In this document: in pieces, positions 1 to 49,800 of the stretch
Position numbering within the stretch: the first letter of the stretch is position 1
Layout of the letters: the number at the start of each line of letters is the position of its first letter
Assembly: GCA_020137815.1 (NCBI GenBank)
Contig: CM035352.1
Span: 6,161,525-6,225,524, forward strand
Direction of reading: 5' to 3'
Origin: Hormiphora californensis
Lineage: Eukaryota; Ctenophora; Tentaculata; Cydippida; Pleurobrachiidae
DNA: 64,000 nucleotides
The notes under the pieces: generated by a model
Told to the model about the DNA's origin: nothing
Database searches by the model: none
What the model saw: the letters and a program-made list of their open reading frames with translations, nothing else
Program-made: the position numbers and the translations under genes

Positions 1-665
1 CGGTCTAAGTGGTAGAGAATCACGTATCACGGCTACTAATGAGGGATGACGATGCTGATTGGTCATGAGATCTGTAGCTCTTTGATAAATGTCCTCTTTC
101 CTCGAATCACATTACCCTGTATTGGTACACATACCTCATTAGCGGCCGTGATACGAGATTCCTCTGCCCATTGGCTCGATTAGCAATCCCGGATAATCAA
201 CGATTCGGTGAAGATCACATGACCTGACTAACTTTAAGAAACATGACACTGTGTCTCTTGTGGTTGCCCAATTTAGATGATCTTGGTCACATTGGAAAGC
301 TAATCGATGGCCAAAGATAATTGCTTGAATTCTGGACCGAAAATATTTTTTTCTTGGAATGAATGACAATGTTCATTCCTATCAAAAAAATGAATTTTGA
401 GCTAGAGCTCTGATTTTTCTGTCAGGATCAAGATAGACATAGTGGAGCAACCCTGCCAAGTTACAGCTCTCCACCACATCGGCAACTATGGTGGTCTAGG
501 GGGGGGGGGGGGCTTTTTTTTGCCGCACACGGTATCTTATATAATTATTTATTATATAAAATATAATATAGAAAAGTGTTGACAAGCTAGGCTGCCTTTT
601 GCGAACCCCTTCCTTTACAAATGGGAGGGTGAAAACATAAAAGTGGTTATCTGTAACTTTTATAG
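1..665. other. Upstream sequence without recognised gene
   Basis: I see no domain-bearing exon here. It holds short homopolymer runs (G at about 500, C at 808) and an AT-rich stretch at 535-575. It is presumably an intron of the receptor gene, because the exon at 666 begins in mid-codon. Confidence 0.4.
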
Positions 666-38150
<37,485 letters not shown>

Positions 38151-38262
38151 AGATGGAATTGGAAAGAGACCAATGATTTAAACCATATTTATATGGTCAA
38201 GTGTTTCTACTATAGTAGTAGAAATTCTACTCAGACAGTATTATTATATTTGACTCATGTCA

Positions 38263-38268
38263 AATAAA
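38263..38268 (+). promoter_or_regulatory. Probable polyadenylation signal of the receptor gene
   Basis: AATAAA on the + strand, 113 nt downstream of the TAA stop at 38148-38150, in AT-rich sequence with no further coding potential. Position is normal for a 3' UTR end. Confidence 0.6.
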
Positions 38269-38438
38269 AATAGAACAAAGTTTATTAATTAACAAATAGA
38301 TTTCCATTCATATGATATGTGATTGCACACAATGTTATTTACTGAGTGTTTCCCGTAGCGACCCTTGGAGTTGGACTTTATCAGCAAGTTGGTGTGCAAC
38401 GTAGTATACGTTCGCGTTTTATTAATATTAATAAAATA

Positions 38439-38733
38439 AGGATCAGCACACACCTACGCCAAATTAAAAATTAAAATTTTGATTTTGGAGCCAGACACAC
38501 CATGCGCTGTTAAAATTCTCACCCCCTGTATGGCGGGGCCATACCCCGATTCCCCCCCCCCCTTTCTCACAGTAACAATCTCGCGCGCCATTTTTACGGC
38601 CGTCAAAATGGTGCGCGAGATTACTACTGTGAGAATGGGGGGGGGGGGGGAGAGAATTTTAACAGCGCTGGTGTGTCTGGCTCCAAAATCAAAATTTTAA
38701 TTTTGGTGTAGGTGTGCCGTGTGTGCTGACCCT
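38439..38733. mobile_element. Inverted-repeat MITE, copy 2
   Basis: Ends AGGATCAGCACACACCTACG and TAGGTGTGCCGTGTGTGCTGACCCT form an inverted pair. Interior arms contain AAAATTTTGATTTTGGAGCC and its complement. It lies just past the receptor gene's 3' end and matches the element at 13632-13932. Confidence 0.75.
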
Positions 38734-38899
38734 AATCATTATATTATGTAAATGTAGTTGTAAATGTAAGTTAAAAACATTTTAGTTTTTCCAGCTTTTC
38801 ATATACATTGTTTAACTTTTGCCACCATTTGGGGACTATTGGATAATATTTAACCGATTATTTATTGTGGGCAACATTTTTGCTTGCCAGTGATATGAT

Positions 38900-39240
38900 G
38901 CAATGATGCATCATGATCTGTATGGCGGCGCCATACCCCATTTGATTCTCAAATCTGACAGTGCGCTCAGATGGGTCGCGGCGCCAGACAGATCATGATG
39001 TAGTAGGAACATGGGTTGGAAACACACTGAAGTTGGTACTGGTAGCGCGCATTCAACTCTCAACCGCGTGCCGGCGGCGCCGCCGACCCCATCTGAGCGC
39101 ACTGAGAATCGAATGGGGTATGGCGCCGCCATACAGACCGCGTGAAACACACTTCGCGGTTCGAACTTAACCGCGAAACTTCAGTGTGTTTCACGCGGTT
39201 GAGAGTTGAACGCGTGCGACCAACTTCAGTGTCTCCACTC
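38900..39240. repeat. GC-rich inverted repeats between the receptor and aminotransferase genes
   Basis: CTGTATGGCGGCGCCATACC at 38920 pairs with GGTATGGCGCCGCCATACAG near 39117, and CAACTCTCAACCGCG near 39053 pairs with CGCGGTTGAGAGTTGAAC near 39193. No coding content seen. The rest of 38270-39700 holds a G run at 39414-39434 and nothing else I recognise. Confidence 0.65.
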
Positions 39241-39737
39241 TCCAGTCTCTACCCACTATAATAGTCGGAATCATGGAAAAATACGACCGTGTACAGACTG
39301 GGCTGAACAAATTATTTGGTCTGTATGGCGTCGTTTTGTCCGGTATATACGACTCCATACAGATTCGGTATGGTATCGTTCTGTATAGTGCCGGTCTGTA
39401 TGTAGTAGGGGCCGGGGGGGGGGGGGGGGGGGGGGTATTTCTTCGCAGACTCTCTTGGCCGTGGCGTGAGAACAATTCTAGCCACTATACATACTTATAA
39501 TCACTGACACTCACTAGTGAGACTGAGTGTAAGTGATTTATTGGAAAAGGTAAAAAACTCTGATATACCAAGGACAGTAAATGAAAATCTGACATACATA
39601 ACATGTGACTCGATTCCTCATTCACATTCCGTTCCGGAAACTGATGTCCATATACTTCATTCACAGATCAAATAAATTATCATTACAACTATAAACCCTT
39701 TCCTTCAAAAGATGTATCATGCAAGTAGAGGTGTTGT

Positions 39738-42700
39738 TTATAATTGTCCCTGCTTGACAGTTCGGATAGTTTCTGAGACAGACTTGACAGCTTCATCAAT
39801 CTTCTCAGGGGGTAGGACGCTGAAAGAAAGCCTAATACAGGGCGAATCTCCTTCCAACTGGAACGCAGCACCTGAAAAATTAATGTTTTTATAAATACAG
39901 AAATCCTTTCTGGGTCTGTCTTTGTGTTTTATCATTTCAGTCCCTCCTACCCAGCCTTGGCCCAACATCAATTGACCCATGGTATTTTGAAAATGGCCGT
40001 AGTCACCATTGTCTCTAGTTACTAATACTACATAACACTACATTGCACGTCTGACGTCTACAGTTATATGGCCGGATTCGACGATGCTTCCGGCAACCCA
40101 ACTATCTATGTAAACTTTTCCACGAACCCAGTTCGTGGAAAAGTTTACATAGATAGTTGGGTTGCCGGAAGCATCGTGTGCCTTGGCCTTGCTATATAGC
40201 AGCTACGAGTAGTAAAGCAATAGGAGTAAGACAAATATTTACACAGTATGCTACACTGTAACTGACACTGTAACTGACACTGTAACTGACACTGTAACTG
40301 ACACTGTAACTGACACTGTAACTGACACTGTAACTGACACTGTAACTGACACTGTAACTGACAATAGTTTAAATAAGTTCAAATAAGTAGCTAGACATAC
40401 AGATCAGATACACAGTGAGAAGTATGCAGTGCATGACAACTTGGCGTGTGGGCTGGAACCTGTCTTGCACTCAGACCGGGTCGGCCAGACAGGGTGATAT
40501 ATAGAGTCCCTGTTTAACTTACCAGGCACGATAGCAACTCCCCTATCAATGGACCTCTTAGCAAGTTCAGTGGTATCTTTAAATCCATGGAGTTTCACCC
40601 AAAAGAACATTCCCGCCTGCAAAATAATAGCAGCTAGTTTGTCATAATCAATCTATCACACGGCAGTGCAGTCAGTAGTGATCAGTGATAGTTCTAACAG
40701 CACTCAGATCAGACAGTAACCCCACACCAACTCCTCTCAGTTACCGGTAACTAAGAGGAGCTGGAGAGGTGTGTGGCGTAATTACCTCAGGGGCGATCCA
40801 CGTTCCCAGGTCAGACATGTGTTTGTCCAGTGCTGCTTCTGTAGCATCCCTCTGTTTCTTGTAGTGTCCCGCCACGGTGTTGGCGTGCTTCAAAAACCCA
40901 CTGACACCGACCTCTTGGAAAAAGGTCTGGGCTATCACTTGAGACACATTACACGAGTTTAGAAGCGTCACCTGGGGAGAGAGAGAACATTACATACACC
41001 CGGCCCATATCATTGATACGACCTGTATCACATATTTCGTCCTACCCAGCACCCCCCACTCTGCAGCGGGGGGAACTCAGGTTCTTCGTGCCAGCTGAGT
41101 TCTTCGAGCTCAGTCCCGTTGCCGTGGACCTGGTTGGCTGATGGTCCAGTGATTACGGTCAAATCACACCGGCTCTCTCCCCAATCTTGGGGAGTAAACT
41201 TTGCCAGAGACCTTGCCGAACTCAACTATGGCACCGAGCTCTTGCAGTGCGGCTGGTCCCTGCTGGGATTTGGTTCGGCGGTCGATTGATGAGCGGTTGG
41301 TTGACGATTGATATCAGTCGTTGATCGATCGTTTGTCGGTCGGTCGTCGGGCTGAGTCTTAGTGAGGATCCCGGTTGAACTGATAATCTCACCCCAGCCA
41401 GTAACCTTGTTACACATGGCAACCCATGATTTGTAATCACCGAGGGCCTCTGCCTACTAGGCATGCCTGATGACCCTTCGGCTGTCTCCCATTTAATTAT
41501 GGGGGTAAATTCTACGCCAGAGAACTAGCCTCCCTCAATTATGGCAACCCATGATTTGTAATCACCCGGCAGCTGTAGCCTTTAAAACAGCCCTCCTGTC
41601 CAACATCCCATATTGGTCGGACGGAGGTTACCTTCTCTCGCAAAAATAGGGGTTATTCCCCTGGGGAACCTCTGCCCAAATTTTTGCCACATACTACCTT
41701 TGCAGCTCCTCCACTGCCCCGACCTAGATGAGCTACGATACAAGCTCGACTACCAAGATATCATCAACAACATTCTCACTCCCAGCAACACACTGGATCT
41801 GCACAAATTCTCCAGACTAGTATACAGAAGTAACCTATTTGAATAAACCATCCCCAACCATCCCGACCTGAAAGAAGTAGCAAACCACAGGGCAAGAATC
41901 GCTACGGCCGGGGGATTCCAACAAAACCACACAATAAGGGACCCACGATTAAGGTAGGGCAGGTCTGGGCCACAACAAAGGGCCACCTCCGCCGTATGGC
42001 AAGTAATTACCCCGCAATAGTGCAACCCCTGGGAGCTGATAATTTGCCAAATGCTCACCAGAAGTTTACATAAGCGTTTTCATGCTTATCTGTGCTTGCT
42101 AAGAAATTAGCTGTCCGGACCCCCAGGTTGCATGCTGATAAGTACTGCTAGCGGTTTTGACCAAAGACCTGAGGTGTGATAAGATATTTCAGCCGTCACC
42201 GATTAGATGGTGAACCCACGGTATTGTCATATCCGGCAACCCACCTACCTCTACAGCTCCCTGGAGCAGTAGTAACCAAAGACCAGTCTGTGAGACAGGT
42301 AAATTCCATCCATTGTCCTGACAATATAGGTATGTCAGTCTAATATTAGATTCACTGTATCAAATACTCTTCTTGTGATGCCGGCGAAGGTTCGAGGGAA
42401 ATTTTGAGCTTGCTCGACAAAATACCAGGACCCAAACCGGAACAACATCAACATTATCCCTACGTGTGGGGGACGGTGGCGAAGAGTGATATTAATATAG
42501 GTTGTCTGCCGACCATTGTGGGGCAGTAAAGTGGGAGGAATGACGGGCGGTGCAAAACACACACACACACACACACCCCCCACTCTACAGTCTACAAACA
42601 TGCTCTACATGTACGATCCTTGTTATAGACCTCTTAGTAAGAGTCTTACACCACGTACCCCTGTCAGAGCATTGGCCTGACCCTATCCAGTATCCTCATT

Positions 42701-44153
42701 TCGCGAGAACTGCGGTCAGAGTACTGGCCTTGACAAACATACCGAGTAGTGTCGTTCCAGGTATGGGACCAGGGAGATGGGACAAGTGAGGAATCCAATA
42801 CGAAGTCCAGGGCAGAGTATTTTACTAAGGGAGTCCAATCGGATCACTCTCCCCTCCGTGTCCATGGAGAGAAAAGTAGTGAGGTCTTTACCGTACTATG
42901 GGGAGATGGGGTCATTAATTTTGGATGCCGAAGTAAAGGGGGGGGGGGGGTTATTGTTAGAGGATTGTTTTTAGGCAGGACATTACTCACATTTAAGAAA
43001 TAATATGGATCATCCTCTAAAATCAGGAAATCATACTCGCACGCTAGTTCATAAATTTCCCTCCGAGCTTCCTCCGGGACATTGGCCCCGCTAGGATTAC
43101 ACCCAGTGGGGCACAGAAGGAGTGCTTTTGGCCTTCTCCTGTCTTCTGGCCATGTCTCCAGGGCGTGCCTGAGTGCAGTCGGAGATAGCCCCCCTACTAG
43201 AGGATCCTCTTTAATAGGCACCATCTCAGCATTTAGCGAGTCTACCTGCAATGGGATGTTTTCAACTTAGTTCAAACAATAACACCATTTTGGGCTAAAT
43301 ATATGTCCAAATAAGGAGCGTTACCTTGAGCATGTTGGGACAGTACACTGGCTCTGCCAGAAGAACGTAATCACCAGGATCAATTAGGGCATTGAACATC
43401 AGATATGTTCCAAACTCTGCACCGGTTGTTACGATAGTTGCCCGTTCTGATAGGATAAAGTTAGATCAAAGAAAATTATAGATATAAGAATTGGCCCGTG
43501 TGCATGTGTTCGAGTGCCAATGTCGAATTTATGTTTGTCACCGAGCAGGTGATTCATTGAAACACCGCTCGGTGGCTGGGTGCCGTTTCATTACTGGGCA
43601 ATAATAGCAGGTGACGGGGTTACCAATGTGTTTGGGAGGTGCTAGAAGATTAGAAAGGAGATCGGACCACCACTTTCTCAGTCCATCAATCCCTGACGTC
43701 TTGTTATACTGGAGCGCTGTAGACATAGCAGAGCCTTCTATCTGAAATTTAGTAATAATGTCAGAATGATAATGTGAGTGTGTCAGTGACACTGTCACCC
43801 CCTCCCAATGTGTCACGGAATTATTATCCTGTCAGACCAATGCTCTGACAGTTATTATCAGAACAGTAACACGCACACAAACACTCACACATACTACATA
43901 CCTTGAACGAAGACCCGTCTCTGAGACCAATAGTCATGGACTCGAGGGGGAAGGTAGAGGAGGCGGGAATTCCAGCAGCCATGGACAGTATCTCCTTATC
44001 GGGGGGTAAACTGAACAAATAGTCCGATATCACCCTAATGGGAGAGGGCTTCCTTGCCAGGGCTGTCCGGCTGAGGAACTTTGTTATTGCTGCTGTTTTC
44101 TGCTTCATTGTCGGATCCGTCACATCATCATTATGATCCTGCTGGGACTGCAT
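39738..44153 (-). CDS. AADAT: Kynurenine/2-aminoadipate aminotransferase (KAT II-like), 8 exons
   Basis: PLP-dependent fold-type I aminotransferase, expected to transaminate kynurenine and 2-aminoadipate with 2-oxoglutarate in Trp and Lys breakdown. Exons in coding order: 43902-44153, 43624-43741, 43325-43446, 42991-43245, 42743-42895, 40786-40971, 40523-40616, 39738-39871. They sum to 1314 nt, so 437 aa plus stop, close to the roughly 425 aa of animal AADAT. Marks: ARKPSPIR near the N-terminus, [21 protein letters not shown] holding the PLP-binding Asn, [10 protein letters not shown] with the Asp and Tyr that hold the cofactor, RLDSLSKIL with the Schiff-base Lys, and IRLSFS with the substrate-carboxylate Arg. 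Most family members read DSFSK; Leu replaces Phe here. The start at 44153 is the first in-frame ATG I accept; an ATG 16 codons on is an alternative. Location (mitochondrial or cytosolic) is unclear. Confidence 0.92.
40082..40176. repeat. 95-bp perfect palindrome
   Basis: Two 46-bp arms (CGATGCTTCCGGCAACCCAA onward) separated by a 3-nt loop CCA. It lies in the last intron of the aminotransferase gene. Both arms agree at every base I compared. Confidence 0.9.
40256..40362. repeat. 12-bp minisatellite
   Basis: Nine copies of CTGTAACTGACA in the last intron of the aminotransferase gene. Confidence 0.95.
41060..42060 (+). mobile_element. Retroelement debris in an aminotransferase intron
   Basis: At 41703-41846 the + strand encodes a short frame beginning [14 protein letters not shown] and ending SNLFE with a TAA stop, resembling the C-terminal tail of non-LTR reverse transcriptases. 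Around it are duplicated pieces (GGCAACCCATGATTTGTAAT at about 41420 and 41543). Segment 41110-41160 (GTTGCCGTGGACC, TTGGCTGATGGTCCAGTGA) recurs at 52174-52225, so it is dispersed. No RT core is present. The family is not certain. Confidence 0.45.
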
Positions 44154-44428
44154 GGGTGCTGCTGCTGTGGGACTGGGGAAACACGGGGGAAATGAGACAC
44201 GTGGGGGGTATCGTTAGAAAATAGATAATTGTTTCAATTCATTTCAAACTTTCCAAGAAATTCAAAAGATGCCTTCCCAGAAAAAGAAAACAAACACTGG
44301 TTATGCTGCTACAAGATGCATATGCATCGACTGTCTATTGGACAAAAAAGCGACCGTCGCAAATTATATTTTTCTACTTATCTTATGCTAAACAAACAAC
44401 GGGAAGCGTGTAGTGGGAAATCAGAGAC

Positions 44429-44513
<85 letters not shown>

Positions 44514-46300
44514 AAAAAACGAAAGGTGAGCAAAGCATAACATTTCTACCACAACGGCATAATAACGTACACGTCTCATCTCACTATTAATGTCGTGATG
44601 GTCAGTATGGAGGGCACTGCAGATGTGTCGTGATGGTCAGATAGTTCATAGTGTGAGGAGCACTGATTAGATCTTCAGGTCTAGTGCAGGCTGTAGTAAT
44701 ACCTAGCTAACTATATATTACTAGAGGGTTGCATAAACTCCCGATATCACTGTGATGTAGTGTGAGACAGTTTGATACAGTGTGAGACAGTGTGACATTG
44801 TCTCACACTGCACTCTCCGAACCGGCTGTATAGTTTGTAACACGGTAACATGCCCCCCTGGCTAGATCAATACCACTTGGTAAACAATACAAAGATACTT
44901 CCGGTAAATTTCTGGTCGCTGGTGGTAACAGTGGTGGTAACAGGGCGTAGTAAACGGTAAAATATACCAACCGGTGATAATTACGGTTCCTAAATAATCG
45001 TACCTAATGGGATTACGAACTACGCAACTCACATACCTCCTACATATTAACAACAAGTGGAAAACTGGAACCTTTAATCTAATCTGTACCCCATTTTGCT
45101 AGTAATACTAGTTTTACAAATATTCCCGAGATGGCCTTATCATGCAACATATATGGGCCCATACTTTATTGGAATCAAGGATATATGCATTAATTGTCTG
45201 ATGATGAGTCTCAAAACAACACGAGGTTACCATCTCATTGGTCCGAGAGAAGTTCACTCCGATTTCATTACAGGGTCTTAACTCCGATTTCATTACAGGA
45301 TCTTAACTCCGATATCTTGCAGGGTTTTTCATTAATATCACGGGTTGATAGGGGACCTGAAGGAAAGTTATTAATTAGCTCAATCAATACAGCGGTACGG
45401 AGCGCTGTTTTTAATCACTTCTAGGGGAGGCACTGTTTAAAATAAAAGTTCTTTTTATTTATTTGTCACAGGCTAGAGCAAAACAGAAAAGTCTTGTTGC
45501 ATGTTGCAAGCATAACTCCTATCTAAAACTTGTTTCGTTCAAACACATTTTATAGGAGCTCGTAAAAAGAGGGTTGAGGTTAACAAGGAACGACTGCTCA
45601 CTTTTGATTTCATTTTATTTCAGATGGCCATTTCATCTTTCCCACGGTCTTTGCATGGGAAAGGTGCGCGGTGGAAAAACCGCACTGACAAACAACTCTC
45701 ATCATAACGGGGTCATCGCGCGCTCCGTTTATGATAAAACTTAGCTATGAGAAGACTTGGGCTGATTGAGCTCAGACTCAGAGTAGAAAATCCCCAGAAA
45801 ATGAGGTAAATTGATAAAATGTGAGAATGAACAGCGCTAATAATGAATACACCAAATTAATTCAAGGTTTTTACCTGGTAAATCGCACACCGCTATTAAC
45901 GGGCCTCAAGGTGAATACAGGTTCGCAACTTTCTGAGGGGACACTCTGTATGAGGTGTGCATCTTTCAATCCTGTTCCACTGACAACTCTGAATGGGGTT
46001 ACATGGGTTAGTTTAGTGATGTTTCGAGCCCAAAAGGCAGGCAGGTGGCCAGGTTCATACATGCACGTGCAAACAGGAGATTCTCTACCCCGCCGCTATG
46101 GCAACGGAAGTTCACGAAACACCTTCAGTAGTGCTCACCCTTTGTAAACCTGCACGTGCTACTTTTGTTTCCTTTGTGTTTGTTTGCCAGCTCTCTGTCC
46201 CGTTCAGAAGACTGGTGATTGCTGTTATAATCCTTCAGAAATACTACTGCAGCCCACTGTGACACATCCCAAGATGATCTGGAGTAGCTGGAGGACTGGA
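44154..46300. other. Intergenic stretch with (AG)n and no supported gene
   Basis: A long (AG)n run occupies about 44431-44510. A CTGCACTCTCC/GTGTGAGACAGT repeat lies near 44755-44815. Open frames here are short and lack domains. The aminotransferase promoter should be in the first few hundred bases, but I see no clear TATA box. Confidence 0.6.
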
Positions 46301-46313
46301 GTATTCATTCTGA

Positions 46314-46820
46314 AGATCTACAAAACTCACTCGTCTTGGGAATGTGTCACAGTTTGTGCCGCAGTAGTGAGGTTGTCCCCGATCTTCTGATTTCTTTGCA
46401 AACCAGGGAGCAATGTTGTCCAGCTGATCTAGCAATACAATTCCAGTAGAACATGTTATCATGTCAAAACTGGATTGATATTGGATAACAGCTGAATATC
46501 ATTGTTCTCTGGTGAGCAAGGGAAAAGGAAGATCGGCCCCACGGGTACCATAAATCCTTGCCTACAAACCAAGTGTACACACATGAGGGTTTACCCAATT
46601 GTGTCTACATTGGTGAGAAGGTAGGGACAAGTGGCATCTGTTCGTTGTATCTCTCTTCAACATGGAACGGATTTCAAGACTTCTCCCCGCCCCCCCCCTC
46701 TATCTGGTGAGGGGGCTGCAGTAGAGGGGCAGAGTTTGCCACCTACCCTAGTGATAATAGGGGATGCTCCTAGGCTCCCCTTTTTATCCGGGGTAGGGAC
46801 AGACTTTGCCCCTCAATTTT
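46314..46820. repeat. Duplicated segment, first copy
   Basis: The run starting AGATCTACAAAACTCACTCG is repeated at 47209, about 895 bp on, and both copies lead into the satellite. A hairpin lies just upstream: 46250-46290 pairs with 46330-46372 (CACTGTGACACATCCCAAGA against TCTTGGGAATGTGTCACAG). Confidence 0.8.
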
Positions 46821-49800
46821 AGATGGAACGGATTTCAAGACTTCTCCCCGCCCCCCCTCTATCTGGTGAGGGGGCTGCAGTAGAGGGGCAGAGTTTGGCA
46901 CCTACCCTAGTGATAATAGGGGATGCTCCTAGGCTCCCCTTTTTATCTGGGGTAGGGACAGACTTTGCCCCTCAATTTCAGATGGAACAGCTTTCAAGAA
47001 TTTTCAGCGGCCCCCTCTATCTGGTGAGGGGGCTGCAGTAGAGGGGCAGAGTTTGCCACCTACCCTAGTGATAATAGGGGATGCCCCTCGGCTCCCCTTT
47101 TTATCCGGGGTAGGGACAGACTTTGCCCCTCAATTTTAGATGGAACGGCTTTCAAGACTTCTCAGCGGCCCTCTCTATCTGGTGAGCGGGCTGCAGTAGA
47201 GGGGCAGAAGATCTACAAAACTCACTCGTCTTGGGAATGTGTCACAGTTTGTGCCGCAGTAGTGAGGTTGTCCCCGATCTTCTGATTTCTTTGCAAACCA
47301 GGGAGCAATGTTGTCCAGCTGATCTAGCAATACAATTCCAGTAGAACATGTTATCATGTCAAAACTGGATTGATATTGGATAACAGCTGAATATCATTGT
47401 TCTCTGGTGAGCAAGGGAAAAGGAAGATCGGCCCCACGGGTACCATAAATCCTTGCCTACAAACCAAGTGTACACACATGAGGGTTTACCCAATTGTGTC
47501 TACATTGGTGAGAAGGTAGGGACAAGTGGCATCTGTTCGTTGTATCTCTCTTCAACATGGAACGGATTTCAAGACTTCTCCCCGCCCCCCCCCCTCTATC
47601 TGGTGAGGGGGCTGCAGTAGAGGGGCAGAGTTTGCCACCTACCCTAGTGATAATAGGGGATGCTCCTAGGCTCCCCTTTTTATCCAGGGTAGGGGCAGAC
47701 TTTGCTCCTCAATTTCAGATGGAACGGCTTCCAAGATTTCTCAGCGGCCCCCTCTAGCTGGTGAGGGGGCTGCAGTAGAGGGACAGAGTTTGTCACCTAC
47801 CCTTGTGATAAAAGGGGATGCCCCTCGGCTCCCCTTTTTATCCAGGGTAGGGGCAGATTTTGCTCCTCAATTTCAGATGGAAAAGCTTTCAAGACTTCTC
47901 AGCGGCCCCCTCTATCTGGTGAGGGGGCTGCAGTAGAGGGGCAGAGTTTGCCACCTACCCTAGTGATAATAGGGGATGCCCCTCGGCTCCCCTTTTTATC
48001 CGGGGTAGGGACAGACTTTGCCCCTCAATTTTAGATGGAACGGCTTTCAAGACTTCTCAGCGGCCCTCTCTATCTGGTGAGCGGGCTGCAGTAGAGGGGC
48101 AGAGTTTGCCACCTACCCTAGTGATAATAGGGGATGCTCCTAGGCTCCCCTTTTTATCCAGGGTAGGGGCAGACTTTGCTCCTCAATTTCAGATGGAACA
48201 GCTTTCAAGACTTCTCAGCGGCCCCCTCTATCTGGTGAGGGGGCTGCAGTAGAGGGGCAGAATTTGCCACCTACCCTAGTGATAATAGGGGATGCTCCTA
48301 GGCTCCCCTTTTTATCCAGGGTGGGGGCAGACTTTGCCCCTCAATTTCAGATGGAACGGCTTCCAAGACTTCTCAGCGGCCCTCTCTATCTGGTGAGGGG
48401 GCTGCAATAGAGGGACAGAGTTTGCCACCTATCCTCGTGATAATAGGGGATGCTCCTAGGCTCCCCTTTTTATCCGGGTAGGGGTAGACTTTGCTCCTCA
48501 ATTTCAGATGGAACGGCTTCCAAGACTTCTCAGCGGCCCTCTCTATCTGGTGAGGGGGCTGCAGTAGAGGGGCAGAATTTGCCACCTACCCTAGTGATAA
48601 TAGGGGATGCTCCTAGGCTCCCCTTTTTATCCAGGGTAGGGGGCAGACTTTGCTCCCTCAATTTCAGATGGAACGGCTTCCAAGACTTCTCAGCGGCCCC
48701 CTCTATCTGGTGAGGGGGCTGCAGTAGAGGGGCAGAGTTTGCCACCTATCCTAGTGATAATAGGGGATGCTCCTAGGCTCCCCTTTTTATCCAGGGTAGG
48801 GGCAGACTTTGCTCCTCAATTTCAGATGGAACGGCTTCCAAGACTTCTCAGCGGCCCCCTCTATCTGGTGAGGGGGCTGCAGTAGAGGGGCAGAGTTTGC
48901 CACCTATCCTAGTGATAATAGGGGATGCTCCTAGGCTCCCCTTTTTATCCGGGTAGGGGTAGACTTTGCTCCTCAATTTCAGATGGAACGGCTTCCAAGA
49001 CTTCTCAGCGGCCCTCTCTATCTGGTGAGGGGGCTGCAGTAGAGGGGCAGAATTTGCCACCTACCCTAGTGATAATAGGGGATGCTCCTAGGCTCCCCTT
49101 TTTATCCAGGGTGGGGGCAGACTTTGTCCCTCAATTTCAGATGGAACGGCTTCCAAGACTTCTCAGCGGCCCCCTCTATCTGGTGAGGGGGCTGCAGTAG
49201 AGGGGCAGAGTTTGCCAACTACCCTAGTGATAATAGGGGATGCTCCTAGGCTCCCCTTTTTATCCAGGGTAGGGGCAGACTTTGCTCCTCAATTTCAGAT
49301 GGAACGGCTTCCAAGATTTCTCAGCGGCCCCCTCTAGCTGGTGAGGGGGCTGCAGTAGAGGGACAGAGTTTGTCACCTACCCTTGTGATAAAAGGGGATG
49401 CCCCTCGGCTCCCCTTTTTATCCAGGGTAGGGGCAGATTTTGCTCCTCAATTTCAGATGGAAAAGCTTTCAAGACTTCTCAGCGGCCCCCTCTATCTGGT
49501 GAGGGGGCTGCAGTAGAGGGGCAGAGTTTGCCACCTATCCTAGTGATAATAGGGGATGCTCCTAGGCTCCCCTTTTTATCCAGGGTAGGGGCAGACTTTG
49601 CTCCTCAATTTCAGATGGAACGGCTTCCAAGACTTCTCAGCGGCCCCCTCTATCTGGTGAGGGGGCTGCAGTAGAGGGGCAGAGTTTGCCACCTACCCTA
49701 GTGATAATAGGGGATGCCCCTCGGCTCCCCTTTTTATCCAGGGTAGGGACAGACTTTGCCCCTCAATTTCAGGTGGAACGGCTTTCAAGACTTCTGAGCG

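Noticed and set aside
41226-41464. Minus-strand frames in the large aminotransferase intron
   Set aside because: They do not match the enzyme and overlap dispersed repeat sequence; the missing exon was found at 42743-42895 instead.
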